Shown: positions 20,396-30,914, counted from the stretch's first letter. The stretch is 64,000 nucleotides of DNA from Muraenolepis orangiensis (GCA_027704905.1 CM051019.1:57405-121404), one strand, 5' to 3'. A program made the numbers and translations. The notes: generated by a model not told the origin, from the letters alone.

Positions 20396-20995
20396 CATCA
20401 TCAAAGGGCCGTTTTTACGGTTTTGAGGAAACCCCAGCTGAAAGGGAAGAGCGGATCAACCGGGACGCCCGGAATAAGGATAACATGGCGGTTATTCAGG
20501 CGTGGTTGGCCGCTCCGAAAGTTCCAATGACTTTCGGTTTTCCTCCACCGACCGCGCTGCCCCCGGCTGACGACGTCGCTCCGCACCCGTCTGAGGACGT
20601 CGCTCCGCACCCGTCTGAGGACGTCGCTCCGCACCCGGCTGACGACGTCTCTCCGCACCCGTCTGAGGACGTCGCTCCGCACCCGTCTGAGGACGTCGCT
20701 CCGCACCCGTCTGAGGACGTCGCTCCGCACCCGGCTGACGACGTCGCTCCGCACCCATCTGAGGACGTCGCTCCGCACCCGTCTGAGGACGTCGCTCCGC
20801 ACCCGGCTGACGACGTCTCTCCGCACCCGGCTGAGGACGTCGCTCCGCACCCGTCTGAGGACGTCGCTCCGCACCCGTCTGAGGACGTCGCTCCGCACAC
20901 GGCTGACGACGTCTCTCCGCACCCGTCTGAGGACGTCGCTCCGCACCCGTCTGAGGACGTCGCTCCGCACCCGTCTGAGGACGTCGGACGCCCCT
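20396..20995 (+). pseudogene. 3' internal remnant of a plus-strand LTR element with octapeptide repeat frame
   Basis: An open plus frame reads EETPAEREERINRDARNKD and VIQAWLAAPKVPMTFGFP, then about 17.5 copies of an eight-residue unit (DVAPHPSE/DDVAPHPA). It runs up to, and slightly into, the plus-strand LTR. I do not recognise the non-repeat part. Because it abuts a 3' LTR in the same orientation, the simplest reading is the last internal part of that element, not a host gene. Copy 2 lacks the non-repeat part. Confidence 0.45.
20568..20988 (+). repeat. 24-bp minisatellite (copy 1)
   Basis: About 17.5 units of GACGTCGCTCCGCACCCGTC plus TGAG or GGCTGAC variants. Serine- and alanine-type units (PSE against PAD) alternate in runs of two or three before an alanine type, so the array grew by multi-unit steps. 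Five of the six frames lack stops across it, so open frames here are weak evidence for a gene. Confidence 0.9.
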
Positions 20996-21430
20996 TGTTA
21001 GTGCTCCCCCGCAGCTGCAGCGCATCACCGGTAATTTCCCCCTCATGTTTTCCTGCCCTTCTTATTGGCTGCCTGGGACCACCTGTTAAGTTCCGTGTGT
21101 TTAAATAGGCGGCGTCTTCTTTTGTTCGGGGCCGGTTCATTGTATATGTGTATATTATATTATATATACTGTCTCGTTGTGTTATGCCAAGTACTTGTTA
21201 TGTGTATGAACAAGCGTCATGTTCCACGTCATGCCACCGTCAGGTTATTGTAGTTAAGTCTTTTGCTTTTGAGCTTCATGCGTTTTCCATCTAAGTGATT
21301 TTTGTGTTACTGTATTGATCAGTAAAGAATCTTTATTTGGATACGTGTCATCGTGTCGTGCACTTGGGTTCTCCTCCTAAGTCCCCGTTCCTTCTCATCA
21401 TTCATTCTCCCCGCGTCCCAACCCGTGACA
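20996..21430 (+). repeat. 3' (solo) LTR of a plus-strand LTR element (copy 1)
   Basis: Starts TGTTAGTGCTCCC and ends CCCGTGACA. Inside is a promoter-like TTTAAATAGGCGGCG (about 21100), then CAGTAAAGAATCTTTATTTGG and CACTTGGGTTCTCCTCC before the end, the usual order of an LTR. It is inserted into the minus-strand Gypsy gag at the zinc-knuckle/protease boundary. The copy 2 version is 49466-49877 and is about 23 bp shorter (it lacks CAGGTTATTGTAGTTAAG). Confidence 0.65.
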
Positions 21431-22280
21431 TCACTTCATTAGCAGGGCAATCGCGTTGTGGATGGGACAGAGAACTGCCGCATTTATGACACTGGACACT
21501 TTTCCCCTTTAAGTATTGGGCACTGTGTGGCTTGCCTGGGTAGCCGTTAGCCTGTTGAGGTTTGTTTCTAGCATATTTCCTGCTACTGCTCTTAAACACT
21601 CTGTCCACAGATGTATCATCACTTGCCTCTGTCCTTGTGTCCCCTCGCAGAGAAGATTGCTGTCGTTTCACCTCTTCACTCTGCCTCGCCATGTTTATTG
21701 CCTTTTCCAGGGTCAAGTCCGGGTCCAGTTGCATGCATTCGGACAGCCGCTTATCCATCAGTCCGACGACAAGCCTGTCACGAATAAGCTCATCATGTAG
21801 CACTCCGTATGTACACTGCTCTGCCAGCGCATACAGTGCCGTCACAAATGAGTCCACTGTTTCACGTTACATGTTAAATTTGGAACGCTCGTAGATGACA
21901 TTTTTCTTGACTGCGAAGAAACCCTGTAATCCATCGCGCACTCATTGGTAAGTACGTCTTAGATCGTCTGTCAGATTTAGTCTGCGTAAAATTTCATCCG
22001 CCTCATCTCCCATGCAATATATTACCGTGTTGACTTGATTCTCTTCAGAGCTAGCATTCAGGTTACTTGCCAGACGGAATCGTTCGAACCTGCGTATCCA
22101 TTTGGCTCACTCTTGTGGCTTTCAAAAGTCAAAGGACTCGGGAGGCTGGATGCTGAACGTAGCACTTGAACCTGGCACCGCTCTCTGGGCTGCAGCTGCT
22201 CCCGCATTAGCATTATCACCCATGCTGTTCGTCCTCCCTTCTTACCGTCAACCAGCTCCAAATGACACTTATTGTCAGAC
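21431..22280 (-). pseudogene. Gypsy gag remnant with zinc knuckle (copy 1)
   Basis: Minus-strand frames encode SLPSPLTFESHK at the N-terminal side, then VDSFVTALYALAEQC, RDRLVVGLMDKRLSE and LEKAINMARQSEEVKRQQ. The nucleocapsid-type knuckle CHKCGSSLSHPQRDC follows. Frame breaks and a stop lie between 21860 and 22080. The end after DCPANEV is replaced by the plus-strand LTR. Gag would form the particle shell and bind RNA; this copy cannot be translated as one protein. Confidence 0.75.
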
Positions 22281-22306
22281 TAACGTTTAATACTTCACTC
22301 ACAGGA

Positions 22307-22318
22307 CTTCTGACACCA
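22307..22318 (-). other. Candidate primer-binding site of the Gypsy-type element
   Basis: TGGTGTCAGAAG on minus directly follows the partial 5' LTR end, as a tRNA primer site should. The matching site in copy 2 is 50754-50765. Confidence 0.6.
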
Positions 22319-22392
22319 TGTCATGTTATTTCACAAGCATACACGTGAGTCCTCTGTGTTTGATTGTAAGTGTCTTTTATTCGCTAGCTCCA

Positions 22393-23545
22393 AACAGGAG
22401 AACAGCTGATAGATTACATCAAAAATACAGAGTGAATTTCACTGGCTGTTAATGAATCAACTGGAAACACCCAGCTACGCATCTTCGTTAGGTTAAAGTG
22501 AGGCAAAGGGAATGTTTTGTGAGGACATATATTAGGCCTCAAACCCCTATATGGCCACTGAATAAAATGGGAATTTACTTCAAGACTGTGGTGTCCATTG
22601 CAACTGATGGAGCTCCAGCTGTGACTGGGAGAGAGAAGATGGCTTTTCAGCACCTGAAAGAGCACCATCCAGACCTGCTGTCATACCACTGCATCATTGA
22701 CCAGTGCTGTGTGCCAATCTTGGAAAATAATAATCAGATGTCTTGGAGACAATTATGAAGCTAGTGAACTAGCACTTCAGCACTGCCTTTTGCGTGCATT
22801 TCTGACAAAGGTATGTTTATGACTCTTGGTTGTATTGCATGATGGCCAGTCATCTGTATTAAACAGACTGAGGTTTACTCTTATTTTGCTGTGTGTGAGT
22901 AGTTAACATTTGGCTAAATTATTTGGAGTTCATAGTAAAGAAAAGTGTGTTTGTCATTCCCTCACTCACTCACATCAGGTCAGTGCAGCTTATGATGACA
23001 TTCTGAAAATATGAAGTGTGTGGCCTTTTTGATGGATGTGACATCTCATCTAAATGAGCTCAACTCCAAGGCCAAGGCAACACAGTGTGTGACCTGATGT
23101 CAGCAATACCTTCCTTCCAAAGAAAGTTGGAGAGCCTCAGGAGTGACATAACAGAGTCACAACAATTTTTCAAAACTGTTTTTATGATTTCAGTCTGTGT
23201 AAGCAAGTCTTGCTCTGTATTGGATCTCCATTTCTGGTGAAGAATGTTCAAGAATTCTCAAGAGAGGCACAGAGCATCTTCCGTTGGCAAATGTTTAATC
23301 TCGGCAAACCGAGCTAATAGATCTCCAGGAAAATGTTTCTCTGAAGGATGTGGACTGTGACCCTGTGACATTCTGGACAAAGATGGCTACTGCAGAAAAT
23401 TTCCCCCACCTTCAAAAGGTGGTCATTCATTAGCTTATCATGTTTGGTTCCACATATTGATGTGAGTGGATTTTCCACGATGAACATTGTGAAAACACAC
23501 ACCGCAAATTAACCCTTGGGTCAGTGAGGTTCAAGACATTGGCTA
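22393..23545 (+). pseudogene. hAT-superfamily transposase remnant (GTF2IRD2/ZBED-like), copy 1
   Basis: Plus-strand pieces in order: VSIATDGAPAVTGREKMAF and LLSYHCIIDQ (the catalytic-core D...H region), FLMDVTSHLNELNSKAKATQ near 23025-23090, FQRKLESLRSDITESQQFF, and the C-terminal dimerisation-like FGSTYIDVSGFSTMNIVKTH near 23440-23510. Stops and frameshifts separate them, so it is an inactive relic. Copy 2 is at 50840-51992. Confidence 0.65.
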
Positions 23546-23735
23546 CAGGCCAACAGTGTAATTTCCCCCACTAGTTCAATCCACCATACTGTACTATTGA
23601 ATGTGTGTGTATATGTTATGGATGTTGATTTATGTCATGCAATTTATTGGCATTGTTCCGGACCCTTGACCTTTAATAAAATTCACAAGTGGACCTTTAA
23701 TAAAAAAGTTTGAGTACCCCTGCAGTACAGGATAT

Positions 23736-24388
23736 CAGCATGTCTCATTCTGTCCTTCAGTACATAGAGCTTATCATAGAGGGTATATCAGCATGTCTCA
23801 TATGTCCTTCAGTACATAGAGCTTATCATAGAGGGTATATCAGCATGTCTCATATGTCCTTCAGTACATAGAGCTTATCATAGAGGGTATATCAGCATGT
23901 CTCATATGTCCTTCAGTACATAGAGCTTATCATAGAGGGTATATCAGCATGTCTCATATGTCCTTCAGTACATAGAGCTTATCATAGAGGGTATATCAGC
24001 ATGTCTCATATGTCCTTCAGTACATAGAGCTTATCATAGAGGGTATATCAGCATGTCTCATATGTCCTTCAGTACATAGAGCTTATCATAGAGGGTATAT
24101 CAGCATGTCTCATATGTCCTTCAGTACATAGAGCTTATCATAGAGGGTATATCAGCATGTCTCATTCTGTCCTTCAGTACATAGAGCTTATCATAGAGGG
24201 TATATCAGCATGTCTCATATGTCCTTCAGTACATAGAGCTTATCATAGAGGGTATATCAGCATGTCTCATATGTCCTTCAGTACATAGAGCTTATCATAG
24301 AGGGTATATCAGCATGTCTCATATGTCCTTCAGTACATAGAGCTTATCATAGAGGGTATATCAGCATGTCTCATATGTCTTTCAGTAC
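23736..24388 (+). repeat. 52-bp satellite, about 12.5 units (copy 1)
   Basis: The unit begins GAGGGTATATCAGCATGTCT and ends TAGAGCTTATCATA, 52 bp. A 53-bp variant (CTCATTCTGTCC instead of CTCATATGTCC) occurs at 23747 and 24164, exactly 417 bp apart (one 53 plus seven 52). Units are otherwise nearly identical. Confidence 0.95.
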
Positions 24389-24760
24389 ATATGAGCCACT
24401 AGATGGCGGGCCAGAACATGATCAAAAGCTAATTTAAGTAATTGATTGTTAAAACATGTGACACGTTCTAATGCTTTGACTTTTCTTTCGGGTGCTGCGC
24501 GATCAGCGGCGAACGTTGACGGGGGGGTGGGGGTGCTGTACGAATAGCGGCAATAGCGGAAAAGCATCATTCTTTCCAGCTTAAATATCAAATTTCCCAT
24601 TAATGAGTTATTTGCCAAAATGATTTACACTCATGTACAATTTCAAGTAATTATATTTGAATGGCTCTTCCAGCTGAAAAGGTTCCCGACGCCCCACCCG
24701 ATAGGCCTATACCCAAACCTTACATGTACAATGTCACTGTGGCTCATTAGTGACTCATTC
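24389..24760. other. 3' flank of LU gene B up to the LINE insertion
   Basis: No gene. From about 24570 it matches the downstream flank of the other LU genes (CTTTCCAGCTTAAATATC). It continues after the LINE at 28331, and the uninterrupted version is at 53310-53760. Confidence 0.7.
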
Positions 24761-27700
24761 ACTTCCGGCGCTGCTACGAGCGGCAGCCAGCAACAGTTGC
24801 TCCCCCTCCCCTCTTACTTTTTAGTTCTTTATTCTTATATTATTGTTGTTTTTAGTATAGTTTTTGTTAAGTAGCTGTGCAACCCTCAGCCAGCTATGTT
24901 TAGGGAAGTTTTTGCCGTGTTTCTCATTCTGGGGACACTCCGTCGTGGCTCAACATTACGGCGGAGCCATTGTCTACGCGCGGAGTCAGCTGTTGTCGCT
25001 ACAACAGACCTCGCTGCTACGGGAGAGGCCCGACATCCCCGACCTCCCCAGGGAGCTGAGGAGGACGTACAGGGGACGCAAGGCTGGACGTAAACAGCAG
25101 GAGAGACAGCGGGAGAGGAAGCGGAGATATAAACCATATCTCCCTTCCATCACCATGGGGAACGTGAGGTCGCTAGCGAATAAGATGGACGAGCTAGCGG
25201 GCCTGGTGATGACCCAGCGGGTGTACCGGGAGAGCAGCGTGCTTTGTTTCACGGAGACGTGGCTCAACGAGGACACCCCGGACTCCAATGTTACCGTGGA
25301 CGGCTTTCTAACCGTCCGGGCGGACAGGACGCACCGAGAGAGTGGCAAGAGGAAAGGTGGGGGACTTGCTATTCTCGTTAACAACAAGTGGTGTAACCCT
25401 GGACATGTTACTGTGAAGGAACGTGTGTGTAGCCCGGACATTGAACTGCTGGCCGTGAGTCTGCGGCCATACTATCTGCCGCGTGAGTTCTCCCATGTGC
25501 TTCTTGTTATTGTTTACATTCCACCGTCGGCAAACGCGGCGCTCGCGTGTGACGTCACCCATTCCGTCGTCGCGAGACTTCAGACACAGCACCCTGAAGC
25601 ATTCATCGCGATATCTGGGGACTTCAACCACGTGACTCTGGCTGCAACACTGCCCACCTTCAAGCAGTTTGTGGACTGTCCCACCAGGGAAAACAAGACA
25701 CTGGACCTGCTGTATGCCAATGTTAAGGAGGCATACAGCGCCACTGCCCTTCCTCCTCTTGGAAGGTCAGACCACAACCTCATCCACCTCCAGCCCCTGT
25801 ATAGGCCTCTAGTACAGCGGCTGCCTGTGACCACAAGGACTGTGAGGAGATGGTCACAGGAGGCCGATGAGGACTTGCGGGGCTGCTTTGAGTCAACAGA
25901 CTGGGATTTCCTCTGTGATTTGCATGGAGAGGACCTTGATGATCTCACGGAATGTATAACAGGGTACATCAACTTCTGTGTGGATAGTGTTGTTCCCACA
26001 GAGACTGTACGCTGTTTCCCCAACAACAAGCCATGGGTCACCCGAGACATCAAGGTCCTGCTCAATGAGAAGAAGAGGGCCTTCAGAGATGGGGATAGGG
26101 AGCAGATGAGGCGGGTTCAGAGGGAGCTGAAGGAGAGGATCCAGCAGGGCAAAGACAACTACAGGAGGAAGCTGGAGCACAAACTTCAGCAGAACAACCT
26201 GAAGGATGTGTGGAGTGGCATGAGGAACATCACTGGCTACAAACAACCTGGTAGCCAGACAATAGGGGGGGTCCTGATCGGGCCAACGAGTTGAATTTGT
26301 TTTTCAATAGATTCAATGAGTGGGCTCCGGTCTACCCCCCCTCCCCCAGCCCCTCTACAACCATTCCCCTCCAGCCCCCCAGCCCTGCTGTCCCCCCTCC
26401 CCCACCGTCCCTCTCCAGCATCAACATACCTGTTCTCTCTCCCCCACCACCACTACCTCACCCCTCCCCCATCAACACAACAGTGACTCTTCCTGCCCCC
26501 ACACACGGCACACATACCTTCACAGCTGAGCAGGTGAGGAAAGTGCTGTGCAGGCTCCATCCAGACAAGGCTGCAGGTCCTGACGGCGTCAGCCCGAGGG
26601 TCCTCAAAACATGTGCTGCCCAGCTGAGTGGAGTCCTGCAGTACATCTTCAACCTGAGCATGAGACTGGAGAGGGTCCCTGTGCTGTGGAAGACATCCTG
26701 CCTGGTGCCGGTTCCGAAGAAGGCACGTCCCAGCACCTCAAACGACTACAGACCGGTGGCGCTGACGTCCCACGTGGCGAAATCCTTTGAGAGGCTGGTC
26801 CTGACGCTTCTTCGGCCCCTGGTCAGATCATCGCTGGACCCTCTTCAGTTTGCCTACCAGCCGAAACTGGGAGTGGAGGACGCCATCATCTTCCTGCTTC
26901 ATCGTGCCTACGCCCACTTGGACAGACCCGGGAGCACTGTGAGAATCATGTTTTTCGACTTCTCCAGTGCGTTCAACACCATCTGGCCTGCCCTGCTGGG
27001 AAGTAAGCTGACGGCGATGAAGGTGGACTCTTCCCTGGTGTCCTGGATTACTGACTATTTGACGGGTCGTCCACAGTTTGTCAGACTGCAGGACTGTGTG
27101 TCTGACACTGTGGTCAGCAGCACTGGTGCTCCACAGGGAACTGTTCTTTCCCCATTCCTGTTCACCCTTTACACCTCAGACTTCCAGTACAACTCTGTGT
27201 CCTGCCATCTGCAGAAGTTCTCGGACGACTCTGCAGTTGTTGGTTGTGTCAGCGAGGGAAACGATGAGGAGTACAGGGGCGTCGTGGACTCCTTCGTTGA
27301 GTGGTGTGAGCTGAACCATATGCAGCTCAACACTGACAAGACGAAGGAGATGGTGGTGGACTTCCGCAGGAGGAAATCCACACCCACACCCATTTCCATC
27401 AAGGGTGTGTCCGCTGAAGTTGTCCAGGAATATAAATACCTGGGAGTTCATCTGGACAATAAACTGGTCTGGGCCAAGAACTCTGAGGCTGTTTACAAGA
27501 AGGGCCAGAGCCGTCTCTACTTCCTGCGGAGGCTCCGGTCCTTCAACGTTTGCAACAAGATGCTGAATGTGTTCTACCAGTCGGTGGTAGCCAGTGCCAT
27601 CTTCTCCGGTGTCGTGTGCTGGGGAAGCAGGTTGAGATCAGCAGACACCAACAAGATCAGCAGGATTGTCAGGAAGGCTGGCGCTGTCCTGGGGGTCCAG

Positions 27701-28326
27701 CTGGACTCCTTGTTGGTGGTGTCTGAGAGAAGGATGCTGCGCAAGCTGCGTAGTATCCTTGACAACAACTCTCACCCTCTCCATCAGGTGCTGACCTCAT
27801 ATAGAAGCACCTTTAGCAATAGACTCATTCCACCCAGGTGCACCACAGAACGCCATAGGAAGTCCTTTCTTCCTGTGGCCATTAGACTCTTTAACTTATC
27901 TACCTCGGGTCGTGAGAGGGACAGTGGAGACTCAGTGACCTGAGGCCAACGTACTTATTATTATTATTTTTTGTCAACGCACTGTAAATCACTCTTCAAA
28001 TTCACTTTTCACTTTACACATGTCACTTTTCAGTTGAGTTATTTATTAATATATTATTCTGCCAATTTGCACTATACGTATTGTTGTGTATTGTATATAC
28101 CTACGTATTACTGTAATAATACTGTAAATTTATCTTCATTTATCAATACATTTACATTTAATTTAAATATATTTTTGTTTATACAATTTTTATTTAGTTA
28201 GTGTTTTGTTTTTTTAGCTTAGGTATTAGTATTTTTTGTGTGTGCATTTATTCCCCCTGTGTCAACTGTTGCACCTTAATTTCCCTCGGGATTAATAAAG
28301 TAATCTGAATCTGAATCTGAATCTGA
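24761..28326 (+). mobile_element. Rex1-like LINE, full length (LINE-1 copy)
   Basis: Boundaries are set by comparison with the empty site at 53660-53700. The element starts ACTTCCGGCGCTGC at 24761 and ends in (TCTGAA)n at 28326, with ATTC on both sides (24757-24760 and 28327-28330). It carries a 5' leader, an endonuclease, an RT and a T-rich 3'UTR ending CCCTCGGGATTAATAAAG. A sister copy is at 39910-43557. Confidence 0.9.
24896..27943 (+). pseudogene. Endonuclease-RT polyprotein of LINE-1 copy, two lesions
   Basis: From ATG/24896 the endonuclease carries LCFTETWLNEDTPD, GLAILVNN, VIVYIPPSANAALACD, ISGDFNHVTLAATLP and LGRSDHNLIHLQP. The RT carries KAAGPDGVSPRVLKT, SNDYRPVALTSHVAKSFERL, MFFDFSSAFNTI, TGAPQGTVLSPFLFTLYTS, KFSDDSAVVG (27218-27229) and YKYLGVHLDNKLVW, ending at TGA/27943. 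Compared with the sister copy it lacks 17 bases after 24939, which shifts the N-terminal frame. It also has seven Gs at 26265-26271 where the sister has eight, which splits the endonuclease from the RT. The active-site box reads FSDD where most LINEs have an F/YADD. Confidence 0.85.
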
Positions 28327-28439
28327 ATTCCAAAGAAACCTCATTCCTAAATGTCCCCAAATTAGTGTAAATACACGGCGCTCCCATTGCAAACAATAGA
28401 AAAAAAGAATGTCCGAGGCAGTCAATTCATGATAAAAGC

Positions 28440-28445
28440 TTTATT
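28440..28445 (-). promoter_or_regulatory. Poly(A) signal of LU gene B (displaced)
   Basis: AATAAA on minus, in the same conserved context as gene A's signal. It now lies about 500 bases beyond the stop because the 10-bp array and the SINE lie between them. Confidence 0.55.
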
Positions 28446-28479
28446 GTAAGGCCGATCCACTTCCACTCTCTCCATGCTA

Positions 28480-28615
28480 TATGAAGCTACATGAAGCTAC
28501 ACGATGCTACACGATGCTACACGATGCTACATGATGCTACATGATGCTACATGATGCTACATGATGCTACATGATGGTATATGATGGTACATGATGGTAC
28601 ATGATGGCACATGAT
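28480..28615 (+). repeat. 10-bp minisatellite (GCTACATGAT) in gene B 3'UTR
   Basis: About 13 units of GCTACATGAT/GCTACACGAT variants. Genes A, C and D have only the seed CTACATGCTACATGAAGG at this site, so the array expanded in the B/E lineage next to the SINE. Confidence 0.9.
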
Positions 28616-28872
28616 GGCGGCAGTATAGCTCAGGAGGTAGAGCGGTCGCCTCACAACCGGAAGGTTTCTGGTTCGATCCCCGGCTCCTCCTAGCAAAAAC
28701 CGTGGAGGTGTCCATGAGGAAGACCCCCTAACCCTAACTGCTCCCCTCTGTATAAATAGCTGATACCCACTGCTCCTAATACTAGGATGGGTTAAATGCA
28801 TAGAACACATTTCACTGAATGTTTACATGTGACCAATAAAGAGGATTCAATCCTCCCGATTAGTTGTTGTTG
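28616..28872 (+). mobile_element. tRNA-derived SINE in the 3'UTR of LU gene B
   Basis: The head GGCGGCAGTATAGCTCAGGA carries the A box and GGTTCGATCCCCGG is the B box. The shared body is followed by the CCAATAAAGAGGATTCAATC tail and a short GTTGTTGTT end. It is inserted antisense to the LU gene, between stop codon and poly(A) signal. It is also present in gene E (54022-54279) and absent from A, C and D. Confidence 0.8.
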
Positions 28873-28941
28873 AAGGGAAGAGGCACATTTAGTAGGTTCC
28901 TGGTATGTGGTTGACGTTTTAGTCCACAGGTTATGAAGGGT

Positions 28942-29984
28942 TCAGTTGCAGAAGTTGGACGAACAGCAGGAGAATAACATGAGGTGCGGCTGAGACGGCA
29001 TCCGGTGGCATTCCGACTCATTCATGCAATGTCTGAAGAAATATGGTTCTGAGATGAAGTAAAAAATAAACTGTTAATATGATTAGATCAGCTACAATAT
29101 CTAAGAATGACAGTCATAATAATTATATAATAACAGGTATCACACATATCATGGACATACATTTATATATATGTATATTTTGATACAACTGCATAACCCT
29201 GCTCACTACCTGTTTATACTTGTATATACTTGTACTTACCTTATATATATATATATATTTATAATTCTGCACATATCTCCTACTCTATAAGTTATTTTAT
29301 ACCTCTTTTTAGTAGTAGTTTTTTTAGTAGACAGTATTTTACATATTATTCAACAACTGTACATTCTATATTACAATTCACTTTACTGCAACATTTGCAC
29401 ACTGGTTAGATGCCACATTCCTTTCGCTGTACTGTACACTGACAATACATTTGAATCTAATCTAATCTAATCGAATCTAATGTGAATACTTCCACACATT
29501 TGGGGTGAGACTAGGGAGTATGCACCAGGGCACGGGAAGTAGACTTATCTTCACTCCATTAGTCCACTACCCGTGTACCTGGTACAGACCCATAATTATG
29601 AGTGTTATGAGTGACACCTAAAGGGTAAAGGGTCTATAGCAGGGAATATACAGGCCTACTTCAGGCTCAGTGGAACAGAATTGTACACCGAACTGTACAC
29701 CAAACTGTACACAGAACTGTACACAGAACTGCACACAGAACTGTACACAGAACTGTACACAGGGGGTCACTCACAAAACACTGTTTCTCGAGGTGGGGGC
29801 GGGGTCTAACACAGAGGACTTCCAACAACGGTATGTAAGGTGATACAAACACAAACTTAAGTATAATTAGACAAAGTAGACAAAGACAACACATGCGTAC
29901 AGAAGTAAGAGTAATCAGCACACAGTCATCCAACAAGAGCTAGGGAAGTGCAATGACTTTGGCTGTTGAACCAGACACTAGCCT

Positions 29985-30040
<56 letters not shown>

Positions 30041-30319
30041 CACGGGCAGGAGGCATGAAAAACCCGCTGGCACACATGTCGCTGGATCCACTGCACGTCT
30101 CCACCGTGCTGCGACAGCCTCTATTGATACAGTGGTTACACTTCAGAGCTTCTCCTGTGGATGAAGACGTGTACATTAGATGTTAGGTGTTTTGTTGCTG
30201 GTATCCTTTTGTGTGTCATTCCAATTGAGCCGTTCGGGTGTGAGAGGAGAACCCAGGTCTGTCTACTCACCAAAGCTGAAGGCCACCGCAAGCACCAGAA
30301 CAACCGCTAAAGTCTTCAT
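28942..30319 (-). CDS. LU gene B: secreted Ly6/uPAR-type three-finger protein (second type)
   Basis: Coding exons on minus: 30319-30271, 30154-30044 and 29048-28942, with the same splice phases and lengths (49, 111 and 107 nt) as gene A. The product is 88 residues with an identical signal peptide. The mature chain starts EALKCNHC and ends SCCSSNFCN, and all ten cysteines are kept. Exon 3 differs from gene A at 20 of 107 bases, giving 16 changed residues out of 35 but only two silent changes. Exon 2 differs at 11 of 111, with seven residues changed. Exon 1 is identical. The TATA-like box is at 30413-30421. It should be secreted; the binding partner is unknown. It probably diverged functionally from the A type. 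Confidence 0.85.
29152..29482 (+). mobile_element. LINE 3' tail fragment in intron 2 of gene B
   Basis: A T/A-rich segment ending ACTGACAATACATTTGAATC and (TAATC)n repeats, typical of a Rex1-group LINE 3' end. It is inserted where A, C and D read CATGGACATGTGACAGTGGG. Also present in gene E (54563-54890), so it predates the B/E split. Confidence 0.65.
29675..29765 (+). repeat. 12-bp tandem repeat (AACTGTACACAG) in intron 2
   Basis: Six to seven imperfect copies of AACTGTACACAG in gene B. Fewer copies are present in A (16480-16530), C (36250-36320) and D (44585-44632). Confidence 0.8.
29988..30037 (+). repeat. (TG)n abutting exon 2 donor, gene B
   Basis: 50 bp, the shortest of the five homologous tracts. 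On minus it follows GTGAGTA directly. Confidence 0.95.
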
Positions 30320-30412
30320 CTTACTCGTCTGTCTCTCTGGACCGAAACACTTTGCTTGTCTAGGTGAATAAGGGGTATGAGAATGAAGTGTCTGTTTCAG
30401 TGGATTGAGCCG

Positions 30413-30421
30413 ATTTAAATA
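30413..30421 (-). promoter_or_regulatory. TATA-like box of LU gene B
   Basis: TATTTAAAT on minus, about 95 bases upstream of the ATG at 30319, as in A and D. The upstream promoter then diverges from the A/D type (AACATTTAACTATTTAAAT context). Confidence 0.55.
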
Positions 30422-30539
30422 GTTAAATGTTGCGACATTTGGGGAACACCACACACGTAGTAATTCCCGCAACACATCACAAACAGGGAAGGGAGCAAAG
30501 TTCAGTAAAGTTGGCAAACATCCAATATTCAGATGATTA

Positions 30540-30905
30540 CACTAAACGGAGTGGGCCAGAAAAGGAAAAAACTAACAAAAAGCCCCCAAAAAATACACTA
30601 AAATAAAATAATAACAGAACATTTAAAATAAATATAATATAAAAATAAATAATAACAGAACATTTAAAATAAATATAATATAAAAATAACAAACATGCAT
30701 ACAGTGTGTACCAGACATTTTAAGGCAGTAAACTACTCGACATATGTGCTAGGCAGTGACCTGCTCTTTTTATTGTTTATTTTATTGTATATATTATTTT
30801 TCATTTTGATGGTGTTTTTGAGATTTATACTGCGGGAGGGAATGGGGAGTAAGCATGCCTATGTACTTGTTACAAATGGCCAGTAAAAATCTTGTATCTT
30901 GTATC
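30540..30905 (+). mobile_element. LINE 3' tail fragment (TTGTATC end)
   Basis: AT-rich sequence with TACTGCGGGAGGGAATGGGG and an ending TCTTGTATCTTGTATC. Its last ~215 bases are repeated at 37733-37948. Probably the 3' end of a Rex1-group LINE. Confidence 0.5.
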
Positions 30906-30914
30906 AGTGGAGGG

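Larger units (their letters stand above)
17829..22392 (-). mobile_element. Gypsy-type LTR retrotransposon, minus strand, degraded (copy 1)
   Basis: The minus-strand 3' LTR is at 17829-18017 and ends in TG/CA-type termini. A purine-rich AGAAAGGGAGATG lies just inside it. A pol remnant spans about 18314-20395 and a gag remnant about 21431-22280. A candidate primer-binding site (22307-22318) abuts the partial 5' LTR at 22319-22392. A second, plus-strand LTR element interrupts it between gag and protease (about 20396-21430). Internal deletions and frameshifts make it non-functional. A sister copy lies at 45935-50839. Confidence 0.8.

Noticed and set aside
20401..21140. Minus-strand frames with RRVRSDVL, GATSSDGC or ERRPQTGA repeats as genes
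   Set aside because: They are antisense readings of the 24-bp minisatellite, which is open in five frames.
28616..28700. tRNA gene
   Set aside because: A and B boxes are present, but the cloverleaf is incomplete and a SINE body and tail follow; several copies share the same structure.
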